Assembly (NCBI GenBank): GCA_037833965.1
Contig: AP031358.1
Coordinates: 1,682,001 to 1,746,000, forward strand
Origin: Marchantia polymorpha subsp. ruderalis
Lineage: Eukaryota > Streptophyta > Marchantiopsida > Marchantiales > Marchantiaceae
DNA: 64,000 nucleotides
Reading direction: 5' to 3'
A program made the translations under genes and the position numbers. Under the pieces are notes generated by a model. The model was not told the DNA's origin and searched no databases. It saw only the letters and a program-made list of their open reading frames with translations. How positions within the stretch are numbered: position 1 is the stretch's first letter; each line of letters starts with the position of its first letter. Below are positions 11,326-24,400 of the stretch, piece after piece.

Positions 11326-13445
11326 AGTCCGCAGCTCGAGCGACATGGGGAACAGACTTGTCGGAACCCGGCCTACCGTCAAATGTATTATAACCTGATT
11401 CGTGAAGAAACCGGCCACATTCGGTTTGCAGTCCGTGCCGTCCTGCGCCTGTACTCTTCTTGCGTGACCGACTCTTCTGCTCCACGGTCCGCACGTCCAA
11501 ATGTATGATGTCCGTCCACGTTCACCGTCTCCCGCTCCGAGCGGGAACGTACAAATAAAATGCTCCTTCTATTGAGTTTCGCCGAATTAATAAAGGTGCA
11601 TGAGTTTTCCCGCATTGCTAACTCGATTTGTGGTACTTCATAAACTAAAATCATCCCCAAAATTGGCACGGGTTGCCCAGAACTGGAAACTGAATTAAAC
11701 TGGTGAATGCGTATACTACTATTGCTGTCCATGGCGGTCAAAATAAGAACTACCAAACCATAACTTAACAGTAGTCGCGCGTCCGGGTGTAAGGAGTGCT
11801 ACTAGCGCTTATACGGCCAAGTCACAATAGCTGTAAAGAAAATGATTTTACTACTTGACACATGCACGGTTTGTAGCTAAATTCTCGAATATCGGCAGGA
11901 ACACCCCAAGTTCTAAAATCTAAATTTGTTGATTCACACGAATGAAAATAAAATCAAAAATATAATGCTCAATATTTCCGTTTTTTTAGTGATTAATTGT
12001 TTGTAGATAGATAAAAAAAAATTCCAAATGTTAAACACCAACAATACTGTAAAGTTAAAAAAGTCATTTTATTAGTTAAAATTAATAGTTTCCAAGTTAA
12101 CAAAATTACAAAGTTTCACGATTCCGTTTTGATTACAATATGTGCATACTTATACACATTCGAAGGATCCAATGACATACGTGTTTTGGTATAGAGAGAT
12201 ATTTTTGAATTACAATACTTTGTTTTTCTGGTTTTCGAAATTAATAAGATTAAATATTATGGTTATGAGTGCAAGTTGTGTCATGAGACAGAATGTAATA
12301 TATTCATTGATAGATAGAGACGTTTGGTTTCAGAGTGTTGAAGCAAACAAATATACCAAACAATTACATGTATGCAATTTGGAAGGCATTCTGGTGGTGT
12401 CTATAAACTCCTGGCTTTCGTCAAAATCAAGTACACGAGGTACGTTAAATTTGGAACCGGGTGTTAAAATATGTCGAGGTCACAATTGGAGAATATAACT
12501 GATCAACAGATGATGGCTTAAGCTCTCTCAATCATGTAGCTAGACTCTCTTCTGGAAGTAAGAAACGACAACAAGATCGGAATAACGTAAGCCAACAGCG
12601 TCCAAGACATAAGTTGTGTGAGAATATCAATATCTATTGACACTGGCTCTAAATTAAGTCACTTGGATTCACAATTTTAATTTAGAACAAGCTGAAGTAT
12701 AATTTTCAACCCACTAGCTTTTTCAGAGGAATGTCTTTTATCAGTTTCGGTTTAGAGTATGATTTTTCTGCAAACATTGTGCGGGTTTAAGAGCACCTCG
12801 TTGAAATTTTGATGGTTATTCTTTCCATTTTAAAAAAAAATGGATAACTTTGCTTAATATCTCTCCGGGAAAAACTTATTCCGAATAAGCAATACCGCTC
12901 ACACCCTGTCCCTGTTAGAGGACACAGGCGTCTGGAGAAACCGGGTGGAGGACGTGGCCACACCGGGAACAAGCAGTATCCGTGGGACCCGCAATCTGCC
13001 AGTTTGCAAGCTTTGCAGCAACGAGCGTGGACTCGAGGAAGCCAAGCCAAGCCAAGCCAATGCTCTGCGTGGTCCACCGGAACCGCCACGTGTAAAGATC
13101 ACACGTCCGATCTCATGGACGAATGAGAATCCGCCGCGTGTGCTCGAGCAGACCTCCGCTCAGGGCCACCAGACCAGTCCACCAATCGAAAGTGCGCAAA
13201 GCATTCGGTTCCGGTGGTGCGCCCGCTCGCGACCTCGCCCAGCGAATCTGTCACACAATTCTCCACATTTCGACTCGAAATCCCGAAACTCGCCGCAATT
13301 TCTTTTCTGTGGACTCGAGACAATCCAGCTCCATCGAGCTGAAATCCCTCGTACCGAATCTTGTCTGCCTCCGAGAAACACGAATTCGCAACCCCCCGAG
13401 CAATTCGGACGAGAGCTCTGAGTGTCAACTTTCTCTCGGGGTGGA
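11326..13445. other. Intergenic region, AT-rich in the middle
   Basis: The first few hundred bases are probably the 3' UTR of the repeat gene. From about 11.9 to 12.9 kb the DNA becomes AT-rich and holds one 118-codon open frame (12142-12498) without recognisable similarity or splice support. From about 12.9 kb it turns GC-richer and forms the promoter and leader of the aldo/keto reductase gene, including a CCAAG triplication near 13045-13060. Confidence 0.5.
13087..13092. promoter_or_regulatory. G-box CACGTG upstream of the aldo/keto reductase gene
   Basis: A perfect palindromic CACGTG about 350 bases before the start codon at 13446, in GC-rich promoter-like DNA. bZIP and bHLH factors bind this core in plants and it is common in light- or stress-responsive promoters. 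A six-base match can occur by chance, so function is inferred only from position and from the plastid location of the product. Confidence 0.4.
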
Positions 13446-16400
13446 ATGGCGAGTGTCGCTCTGGGCGGCAGTGCTGTCCATTTGGCCAATGGCTCTGGCG
13501 CGGCGTGCGTGAATTGCTCGACGCTGCGGAGCTCGAGAGCTCTCGCTAGCTCACAGAGGAGCTTCCGAGGAATCCCACTGGCAGCAGGAGGGGGCAGGAG
13601 CTCGACAGGCGGCGCCAAGGAGCATTCGGGCTCGAGCTCGAGTTCGAGGACGAGAGCGCAAGCGCAAGCCGTGGACTCATGGCCGTCGCCGTCTGCAGCG
13701 TCGACGGAGCCCGAGACGGTGCAGCTCGGGAGGTCCGAGGTCTACGTGCCCAGGCTCGGAGTGGGCTCGTGGTCCTGGGGCGACGCCTTCTTCTGGCACG
13801 AAGGCGGCTGGGACGGTACGTGACCTTCTCGACCCTTCTGTCGAACGAACCCGTTCCTGTCCCTCGCTCGGATCGGACCACCGGGTCCAGAACTGCCCTC
13901 CCGGGTCGCTGTCGAGAAACATGCAGTCCGCCATCAGAACCGCCGGACGAGGACGACGAGATTCTTCGGAACAGGCTCGTAGGTCGATCGATGGATGCAG
14001 TCGTCGTATTCGTCGTCCGAGTCGGGAACATGTCGATTTAGCGACGTCGTAGAGGCATCAAGTGCGTCGTCGGAATTGGGACTATCTGACGAGGCAACGG
14101 CTTGGGGGTGGGAACGTCCGCGTGTGCAGATAGGAAAGCGAAGGAGGCCAAGGCTGCTTTCGAGGCCAGCGTGGACTCAGGCCTGCCCTTCTTCGACACC
14201 GCAGGTAACGTCTCTGTGTCCCCGGCTGCGCCATATTCTTTCTTCTCCTGGCCGTGGGAGTGAACATACGAAATTCATGAATTGAGGACTTGAATGGCCC
14301 CCAATCTGCGTTGCAAATTCTCGATGTTAATGAATTTTCGAATGAATTTTTTCGGTCCTGGACCTCGTAGAATTGCAGTGCAGCGCCGTCCGAGATTGGT
14401 CGAAACCAGTTGCCTGTCTCGGGAATGACCTTGCACAAGAGAATCAGTTCCAATTACAGTGCAAATAATTGTTGCTTGAATACCTCACTACCGAACTATG
14501 ATCTGATCACCACCTGGCTCACGTTCGCTTTCTGGTGTCTGGGGGTTTTGCAGAGGTTTATGGCCAAAAGGTGCGCCAGTGGAACTCTTCAAACCTTTGT
14601 CAGGAATTTGGGTTTTTGAGTGGAGTAAAATATCAGTCTAGCTCGGTCTGTTTAGAGTCTTTCCGTATTTGTTACGGTACTTGCATTCGATGTTTTAGTC
14701 CGTGAGATGAAACTGGTATTATACAAGATATTAAGGATAGTAATGATTGTTAGGTTCAGAATTTGGACTTGAGCCAAATTTGGAGATTTTAAAAATGACT
14801 AATACGGTTTTCGAATTCGGGGTTCGTTGCTCATCTTTTTCTCCCGAGTGGAATCTGCATTCAGGGCAATTTCATTACTTATATTTTGCTTCATGAAATT
14901 GCAGTGGGGAGGAGGTGATGATTCCGAGACTCTCCTCGGGAGGTACGTTATAATTCGGAGGCAACGAGTATTATTTCCTTATGTACGCCTCTACTGTAAT
15001 GCCTGTGTAGAATAACCAGTTTCTATGTTGGAGTCAATCACCGGAGAACTGTGGATGAATGTTACTCTCAGGTTCATCAAGGAGAGACAAAAAGCGAAGC
15101 CTACAGAAACAACGAAAGTTGTGGTGGCCACCAAATTCGCAGCTCTGCCTTGGAGGTTTGGCAGAGGTAGCGTCGTCTCAGCCGTCAGGTCTTCACTCCA
15201 ACGCCTCGGCATATCGCAAATAGACTTGTACCAACTGCACTGGTACATCCGCCTTCCCTCCCTACCTCGTCCAGTGCCAAAATCAGTAATGGATATCAGC
15301 TCCTCTTCCTGCATCCATAGAAATGTTCCTTCTTCTTTCCGGACGGTGATGGTGGTGGAGGATTGATTTATCAGAAGCTATGATGGTTTATATTGCATCG
15401 GTGCACGTACATGGTCGAGACTTTGGTTTCGGTGGTGTCGCCTTTGTAGGTTGATTTAGGCCTTATATCATAAGCAGGCTCGAGTGATTTGATGGTTTCT
15501 GAGACTCACTGACTCGCACTGGACGATGCTGATTTCGGTGTCGGTGGCTATTCTGGATTCAACAGGCCAGGGCTGTGGGGGAACGATGGTGAGTGCTAAA
15601 CCCTAAACCCTCGGAAATCGTCATGGACTCTTAGATCCAAGTGTTGAAGCCAGTGAGGTGTAGCGGGTCGTTCAGACCGAGGCCTGAAGGAAGTTCTGGA
15701 GCTGGCACTCGACTACAAGGAAGCTTGATTGTTGTCCTTGCACTGTGTTATGAAACGGTGCAGCATTCGTCGATGGATTAGCGGATGCGGTGGAGTTGGG
15801 ACTCGTGAAAGCCGTGGGAGTGTCCAATTACAAAGGTACTGCTACTTTCCCTTGTGCTCAACCCGGTAGCTGCAATGTGCTTCCTACATCCACGCACAAA
15901 TCTCTGTGTATACTCCCGAGTGGCATTCATAGCCCCATCTAATTAACACCGATTATTCCCTTGACATTTTGTCAGTAACTCTTAAAATCAAATCAAGGGC
16001 TAGAAATACAACTTTTTACCATTACTCTTGACAGATTTTATCTAGCCCACCCATTTGCCAGAATATGCAGGCAGACTCAGATTTTCCTGTGATACGGTGG
16101 GATTGTAGGTCATAACATATCAGCAATTAAAACCTCGTTCCTCTTATCACTTTCCGAGGACTGAGCTTTAGGATCATATACGTCTGTGGGTTTTTTATTG
16201 ACATCTGGGACGCTTTGGCCGAGTGGTTAAGGCGTGTGCCTGCTAAGTACATGGGGTCTCCCCGCGAGAGTTCGAATCTCTCAGGCGTCGTCCCACCCGT
16301 TGCTTTTGCTTTCCGAACTCACTTAACCTAAGGTTCTAACTTTTCCGTCCATTGGACGGACGGACGGACACATAGCTAGACAGATGTCCCTGATCTGAAA

Positions 16401-18663
16401 GTGAGTAACCCTTTACAGTACATTCCACTGGGCTGTAACCGCGTACGCCTCCGACTGCGTTCGGAGTTGCGAGTCCTGACTCGGCCTCCGCTCTGTGCCC
16501 AGTTTTCTACGTGGGAAGAATAGTCATTCTGATTATTGCCTTCCTTCCTTCGATTCCGCAGTCGATTCGTGGTCGAAGGACGATTTGTCCGCGCAGGTCC
16601 CAATTCTGCGAGAGATCGATTGCTGCCTGCTGCTCTTTTGAATCAGGCCTGGAAATTCTGCCACGTTTGGGAACCTTAGATACCGAGTCGACCTGAATTA
16701 CTGGATTGAGTTTGAGGATTTTGAAGATTGTGGAAAATGTTGGTGAGATTGGATCCCGGTTTCTCCGTTAGCGACATGGGCTTTTCTTTTTGCCCACCAC
16801 GGGGAGACAACTGCTCTCCCGTGGCTAACAGCTGCAGCAGCAGCTTGCCGATTGCCCTCCATTATCTTTTTCGATCTCTTTCTTTCTCTCTTTCGATCGT
16901 CTTCATTGCGTTGTCCCTACGAACATCCATTTTTCACTTCAAAGCGATATGCCACCTGCAATCGTTCTTGAATTCGCCGTATATCAGTCGGCACATCGTC
17001 CGTGCCGTGGATCGTTGGATGGGCTCCGCATTTTACCGTCTCTCTGCTCTACAATTCCTCTCGCACTAATCTTCGAAGCCAAATTGTGCCTATCGATGAT
17101 CATGAATATCTGAAGCACTAATCATGCTACAGTCCGGACGAGAAACCTCTCCCAATCTTATCAAGGCCAAGTTTTAATTGTCGAATCTGATGACAAAGGG
17201 AGGAAATTTTAGTTAGCTAATTGGTTGGCACTGCCCCTTGCCAAAATTCGTTCTTCTTTCTCAGAGCAGAGGCTCAGAGACGCGTACACCCAACTGAAGA
17301 AGAGGGGAGTCATTCTGGCCTCAAATCAAGTGCACTACAGCCTGGTCTACAGAAACCCCGAGCAGAACGGAGTGAAGAAAGCGTGCGATGAGCTCGGAGT
17401 TTCCTTGATTGCGTACTCACCCCTCGGCCAAGGTACGCAAACAATTACATCTCCTTTGCAGCAAACGCCAGCCCAATTTGATGCGCTAGGTCACACAGCA
17501 GGAACCTCCGAAATCAGAAATTCAATCGAAGCTGGAGAGGGAGAGCATTGTAATTGAGGATTATACAACAATCCAGCAATCCACCGGAGAGAGAGCGGCG
17601 AGACTGAGATGGGAATTATGGTTGGGCTGTGTGTGGGTGTGTGGCAGGAGTGTTGACCGGCAAGTACTCGCGGACGAAGCTTCCCTCGGGGGCTCGAGGG
17701 AAAACCTACAACGAGCAGTTCATGACGGAGGTGAGTAGCTGGGCTCGCAGTGCGTGTGCGGACATCGGGAAGGAAGATTCACGAGGGACGGGATGGGATG
17801 GTCGGGTAACAACTAACATGGAGGTGGTTCGTTCGTGCAGCTGGAGCCGCTGATGACGAGAATGAAGGAGATCGGGCAGCTGCATGGAGGGAAGACCCCG
17901 ACGCAGGTACGCACTCTTTCGCTCTCCCTCTCCTCCATGTCTGCATCCATTCACTAGCAGTGGGGACGGACCGGGCATGGGCTTCGTGCCCCACGGAAGA
18001 AGCATGAAGCTGCAGAGGTTGTCGTGCATGGAATTTCGGAGCAGTTTGTGCCGCAGAAGCGGAGCTCGCGGAGGAGAGTCCATGACAAGAAGTGCAGTCG
18101 TCATCGTCGTCGTCCAACAGAGTGAAGCCTCGGAGCGTCGCTCACATTGAGCTCGTGGTACAACGGGACTCCGGAGGCGCACGACTCGCTCACGTCTCGT
18201 CCTGTCCTCAATTGGCGCAGGTGTCCCTCAACTGGCTCTTGGCGCAAGGAAATGTGATCCCCATTCCTGGAGCGAAATCTGCATCTCAGGTGAAAGATTC
18301 TCTCGACCCCCGCACTCGCACATGGATCCATTATGTTGGCAGATGCGTGTGTAGTGGGCTGTACATCGACACTGTGGCTGTATGGAATCGTTTGCTTTTA
18401 TTGTTGGAACGCCTGATTGGCCATAGCTGATACGACGGCGTGAGCGTTTCGTGCCCATAGTTTATCTACACAGTGCGCTCTTCCTGGAAGGAGGACGCAA
18501 TGTGGATGGGAATGGACTCTAATCAGCCTGGTCTCGTCTGATTCAGGCCCAGGAGTTTGCTGGGGCTTTGGGGTGGAGTTTGTCCGGGTCAGAGGTCGAA
18601 GAGCTGAGGTCCATAGCGAAGAATGTGAAACCCGTGATGGGATTCCCGGCGGAGCTGATCTAG
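13446..18663 (+). CDS. Chloroplast aldo/keto reductase (At1g06690-like)
   Basis: NAD(P)H-dependent oxidoreductase of the aldo/keto reductase superfamily; natural substrate unknown. Twelve exons keep frame throughout: 13446-13815, 14130-14204, 14554-14570, 14905-14942, 15072-15242, 15566-15588, 15764-15835, 17265-17432, 17648-17730, 17841-17906, 18221-18289, 18547-18663, giving 422 residues. The first ~80 residues are Ser/Ala/Arg-rich with few acids, a plastid transit peptide. The barrel starts at [17 protein letters not shown]. The catalytic tetrad is visible: Asp in FFDTAEVYG, Tyr in EVYG, Lys in [10 protein letters not shown] and His in DLYQLHW. Cofactor-site motifs follow: [24 protein letters not shown] and the C-terminal [10 protein letters not shown]. 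The sequence follows Arabidopsis At1g06690 (compared from memory) almost collinearly. The ATG at 13446 is the first in frame. Intron 7 (15836-17264) contains a tRNA gene, and two exons are very small (17 and 23 nt). Confidence 0.93.
16209..16290 (+). tRNA. tRNA-Ser (anticodon GCU)
   Basis: An 82-base cloverleaf. The acceptor stem 16209-16215 pairs with 16283-16289 with one G-U pair. The D arm contains TGGCCGAGTGGTTAAGGC, the anticodon stem TGTGC/GTACA encloses the loop CTGCTAA with anticodon GCT at 16242-16244, there is a long class II variable arm, and the T arm has GTTCGAATC. The discriminator base is G16290. The intact A box (in the D arm) and B box (GTTCGAATC) suggest an active Pol III gene, and a short T run follows near 16304. 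It lies in sense orientation inside intron 7 of the aldo/keto reductase gene. Confidence 0.95.
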
Positions 18664-21473
18664 GTCGCCCTGGTCTGCTTTTGCTCGCTTGCCATCTGGA
18701 TGTCGATCTGAGGGAGGAGGGAGGAATCGATTGGTGTCCTGGCGAATGAAGGACTGCATGCAGCAGCTCTCGGAGGGTGTAGCTCCATGATTTGACAGGC
18801 CATGTTCGCTGACACGGATTGTGGACCAACTGTATGCATCCGGAATGCAGGTGTCAGAGATCTTTCGCCGTAGAAGTTCTCGTGCAAACCGCTTGTAGTA
18901 CACTATGCAACGTGAGTTCGAGGGAAGTATATATTGTAGTATATAATACTACTCGCCGTGGTAGGAAAGGTGTGAAAATTTCCACATTGCAAGGAAATCT
19001 GACCTCGACAAAATGCGAGAGGTTATATTCTCTCTCCGACCTGCGGTCAAGATTGTTAGACGCAGAGATGTCAGAAATGTACATGGAGATTGTTGGCTTA
19101 ATATCAGTTTCTTACGATTCATCGACTCAGTCTGTCCTTTTGACCAACCGAACTGACAGTGGAACAGACAGCAGTACAGGAATCTCAACATACGAAGTAA
19201 TCTGGCACAGCGAAAAACCTTGTCATACTCACATGCGTTGAAAGCTCACTATTCCAACAAACCAATAACATAAACTAGTGAAGGGAATAGAAGCGGCTAC
19301 TGCTGAGTGGGCACTCTCGAAAGAAGAATCAATACCAAATTCATTCCCGGATGATGATTGTTCCAATGTACAATCAACACACTGTACCCTGAAATCAGAA
19401 TGTACTCACCATTATATGCAACGCCCAAGTACTTTCACTTCTAGGAGAAAAGCTCAAATATAAAACTGAAACAAAGAGACCTGCTTAGCATCTCTCTGTT
19501 TATTGCTGGACAAAATTTACGTATAGTTGAAAACGTGAAAGATAGAAGGACCAAAAAGTAATAATTTTCCACATAATCGTCGTTGTTTAATCACTGTCTA
19601 CCATTTGTGTACTTGACACATGTTTCTGCAACGTTTACTTGTAAACTACAGATAGTATCTTCAGTTCAGTTGCTCAACCTACGAGAAATTACGGGTGCAT
19701 TAATGAAGTTCTTAAAGTTCGTTCACATTAGCGGTAGGTTAATGGATAACTCATCAGCTGTTCGCTGGTCACAAATTTCGTTCGTGCCATCCTAACTCAT
19801 CCTCACTGCTCACTTTTCGTCCTGGTTACTGAACCAGACTTTGGACATCAGATGCGGTTAAGATGGCCTCCTACGGTTTAGAGACCTGCAGCTACTTCAA
19901 GGTGGAAGAAAGTTCAATTAGGATTTTAAGTTAACAGCCTTCGTAATGAACAAAAGACTTTCAAGCTATCGACTTCTTAGTTATTCAACTAAAGGTCTGA
20001 CCACGTCAGGTCCTTAGTCATGTTTTGACACTGTATGCCAAATAACGTTCGGCAAGATCTAAGATGTGAAGGTGAAATCTAAACAGCGAAACCTTGGGGG
20101 ATTTGATCCAAAGACTGCGCCTGTGGGTGTGAAGTTAACATTTAGATCGCCCAGAAGTCGGGGCTATTGACAAATCACACACTTGCAACGAAACATATCG
20201 AACTTGAAACTGCTCAGGACACATACAAACTGCTGGTAGATGCTTCCCTCTTCCAAGAAATAAGTGGCCTCTTCCAAGAAAATGTGTGTCTGCAGGCACC
20301 AGTGAAATAATGCGTAATCAGTACCACCCACATAGTGGCACTTATCGTGACTTATCGTTGGAGGAGTCATCGACTCCATCCATCACCACGGTGGATTGAA
20401 GCGAAGCAGTGTCCTCAGACACTCGGCACTTTGCTGAACCATATCGTCATGAGAACGCATTTTCTTACAATCAACCCATCCACCACATGCGGACCATTTA
20501 CATCCAAAATAGTCATCCATTCTTCGAACCAAGGAAAAATCATAGTATTATTTCCAATAGATAGACAGGCAAACACATATGGCCCGAACAGTCAGCCAAC
20601 CAATCATCACACCAATCACTCGCATTCGGGCAAAATAGGGTGACTGAGTGTCACCCTTATCTACACAGTTGATGGGCAAACTCGCATCATTAAAAGGGAA
20701 GTATATTACATTCGTTCCTACATCTTAAGCCTGAAGGTTCCCACGAATTCTAGGAGATGAGCGCAGTTGATCACAATGCAGAAAGTTGGTGGTACTCCGT
20801 AGACTATATTTCGACTCATGATGTAGTGTAATAGCATCAAACATGATTGGGACTTCGAAGACACTCAGGCAGCTGGCCATCTACGCATGAGCTAATCTAG
20901 CTGGTACATGCTTGACGGTGTCATCAGTCAGTTCATAAGCCACCTGCACTTGCTCATGGTACTTAATCATGGTTTAAGACTTGGATGTATATACAGTAAA
21001 TGACACAGTTCAGAGTACCGAGGTCCTAGGTGCCGTTCATTAGCTGGCAAGGCAAGCTGTCTAGATGAACCCCTAGTCTCGTCAAAATTCTATCAACCTC
21101 ACACCCCGCTCCTTTTAGTACTAAGGAAACTTCGGCGTTCATGCCACCGCCCCGCTTTGTGACTATGGGTTGCGGATGAGATGATGATGATGATGCAGAT
21201 AAGTTAGAGTTACAGCACTGGAAACATCCATTTCCTACGAAACTGTGGAAGGAGCCAACCAACGTTGGCTTAAGCAGTGCAGAAAGTGGCTGCACTTTGG
21301 CACGCTCGGAGAATCTACACTGGTCAGGTCATACAGGGAGCTTCCACGCTAAATTTTGTGATATCCGTACACACCGCCTCTAACAAAATTACACCACACT
21401 CAAGTAAGAAAACGTTGGCCTTCCAACTCCAATCCTCCCGCCTTGAACCAAAGACTTCAAAAGCAAGAGTCAT
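18664..21473. other. Intergenic region between the reductase and MAP65
   Basis: The two genes converge here, so both 3' UTRs lie at the edges. I see only short open frames without splice support or recognisable motifs, and no tRNA, terminal repeats or long tandem repeats. Composition is moderately AT-rich. Confidence 0.5.
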
Positions 21474-24400
21474 TTAGTTGCCAACCTGCCAGAACGTTGT
21501 CCCCAGTTCTCCCTGCAGAATACTAGCTCTTCGTTCCTCAAAAGAGTACTCTTGCAAACTTGGTGTGGTGTTCTCGCGGTCTACCCATTCACCCGTCCGC
21601 CCCGGTGAAGACTCGGGACTTCTGCCGGATGACTTGCCTGGGCTGCTACAGCTCTGCCTAGTTGAGCTGTCTTCAAAAGAATGCCCATTCGACTGAGGCG
21701 CAGCTCCAGAGACAGGGGAAAGAGGGCAACGTTGCTCTCCCTTTTGCGGATGTGGTCCTCCGTTCGAGAAGTTTCCAGATCCACCTGTTTCATACAACGA
21801 GTCTCAAGAATTAAGCTAGCCGATGCAGAGACGTTGTAATTGGCTAGACTTTGCTACAATTCACTTACTCGGTAATGCTAACATTAGCAAATGTAGACTT
21901 TGCTACAATTCACTTACTCGGTGATGCTAACATAAGCAAATGACTTTCGACCAGTCCCGTGCATAGACATCATTACTCAGCACAATGCATACAGTCCATT
22001 TACCAATAGGGCAAATGAGCGAGAGGTCGCAGTAGACGAGTACCTTCTGGCCTCGAACCTAAGCGGCTGCTCTCGTGGACATAAAAAAGGCAGGCAAATG
22101 CAATGCAGACCCGGTTGATGAAAGAAGCGTATTTACATTCAGGGAATACCGGGCCAATAGTCGAGGCGCGTGGGAGGGGATTATCCAGCCTGGGGGGAGG
22201 TGGGATCAGACCCACCTGCTGATGCAAGTGAGGCAGTATCCTCCTTGTTTATGGCAACATAGTTCAATGGTGCTGTGGGTCGTTGTGTTAACTTGCCGCT
22301 CTTGGCTCCATTTATTGAGCTCAATCTTGAAGGAGTCACGCCGTTAACTCTCGGCATCAATAACTCCGGATTAGAGGGTTGCAGCATTGCACCTCCGAGG
22401 GAGAGTCTCCGGTTAGCTTGGGTAGTACCACCGTTACCGTTTGCCCGAAGGCCACCACCGGCTTTCTTAGCACTCATACCACCTTTATTGGGACTTGGTC
22501 GAGAACCAAACAAAACCTCCTGCTCGTTCATCAGCTGTTCTTGGAGACGCTTTTGATCCTGTGATTAGAGATGCCACCTTATGTGAGTTTCTAGGTAAAG
22601 TACATGGGCCGTCCAGACCCCCGCAAATATAGAACAATGAAATCATCCCAGACTATCAACGGAGAACGAGTTTCAAAGTCGTACCCTTGCTCTCCTTTTC
22701 TCTTCTTCCTTTTCCTGTCTGAGGAAGTTGTACTCGTCCAACATGGCCAGCAATCGAACCTGCGTAAATATAGCTCTGTTAAAAAGCCTGCCATCGAAAG
22801 GAAACGAAGAATACGATAACAATTCAGAACTCCTACATCAAAATATGAGCTGAGGGATGTGAGCTAGGAGATTACCCCGTCGTATAAGAAAGGAGTTCCT
22901 CTCTCTTCTTCCCATGCTCTAGTTCTTGATGTGAGAGACTCCACCAACGCTACAAAAGGCAATCGTTGAAATTGTCAGTCGAACACTCAAATCCCCGTTA
23001 GAATCAACAGAAAGGGCAGAAGATAGCGGTAGAATACGACATTTCGATGTGCTGAGTAGAACTCACAAGGTAGTTTATTCACAGTAGCCCGTGCTCGTTC
23101 TGCACGCTTGAGATTGATGTGGGCACCTTTACTCGCGTTATATCTGTTATCATCCTGTGGAAGACCCAATCCAGAGAAATTGGGTGAGATTGGAGCGAAG
23201 AAATGACGCCAAAGAAAAAAGTACATTCGCCGGTCATAAGGAAGGTCAATTCACCACGTTCGAATATACCTTGTTGTAATCTTCTAGCCAACTTTCTTCC
23301 TCACAAGCAGCTAGCCATTTTTCCATCTTCTCCATAATCTCTCTTCTACTGTAAGCCTCCTCCCTGGCCTTTCCTATTTGCTCCTCCAGGCTTCCCAAAA
23401 GCTCTGAAGGATCCACAATTCCTGCATAGCCATTCACAAACACTTCAGAAATCCCACAGCACATGAAGATTTAGTATTGACGGAAGAATGAGATTTGTTA
23501 CTTAAAACAAGAGGGATAGGAAACCGGTACATACCAGATTCAATTAGCGCATTCGTCTTATCCGGAGCAGTACTGGCATCAGGCTCCATATGTGCTCGCC
23601 TGCAGATTTCCTCCAGTTCCGTCCGCTTCTTTTGTACGAGCTCCTTCATCTTACTGGCTTTCAGTTGGTCTAACCTTTCAACCTCAATCTCGGCCTGCAG
23701 CCATGTTACGGGAGTTAGCAACAACTTGCGAAGAGGAAAAATAAAGTACTCGAGAACTATTCCAGAAGAACACCGCGAGCGGCTATATTATTACCTGCTC
23801 AATTACGTCCAGGGTAAGAGCACCGGGTGCAGTCACTTCATACTCAGAGGCGGCAATATTACACGTTATGTGTTGGAACATTTGTTGCTCATCCGCTGGG
23901 GTGTCCATGAGATTCCAGAGCTCAAGCATTGTCGTACCCAGGTCTTGAAGCTGCAACATTTATCGGATATCCACGAATTAGAATCTAAAAGAGAGATGAG
24001 TTGCGAATGACGAGCCAAAAAGACTCAAAAGCGGGCCCGCTTTTCCCGATTATTTCGTGCTTGCCTTTTGAATGCGCTGCTTCTTTTCATCCTGCAGCAA
24101 GTGAATAGACTTAGCAAGTCTCTCCAGTGTCTCGTTATTGATACTCTTCAACTGGCCGCCAGTGGAGTCATCCAAACTCGGGTCGACTTCGGTGATAGTC
24201 TTAAAGAAATCCATGCCCAACACAGCGCATAGCTCATGGACGACGTTCACGTACTCCAACACCTGAAGAAGTCGGTCGTTCTGCGCAGGGAGATAACCAC
24301 AGGGTGAGCGTGCTAGTAGGCTAAAGGATGAAGCGAGTACTGGGCGGAAACCAAACCAACAGCATTTCATGCGGCTCCTCCACTTCTCGAGATGAAGGCT

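Noticed and set aside
12142-12498. 118-codon + strand frame in AT-rich DNA
   Set aside because: No similarity, splice signals or promoter; AT-rich composition explains its residues.
15598-15613. Telomere-like TAAACCCTAAACCCT
   Set aside because: Only two units within a reductase intron, as in common plant telo-box motifs; not a telomere relic.
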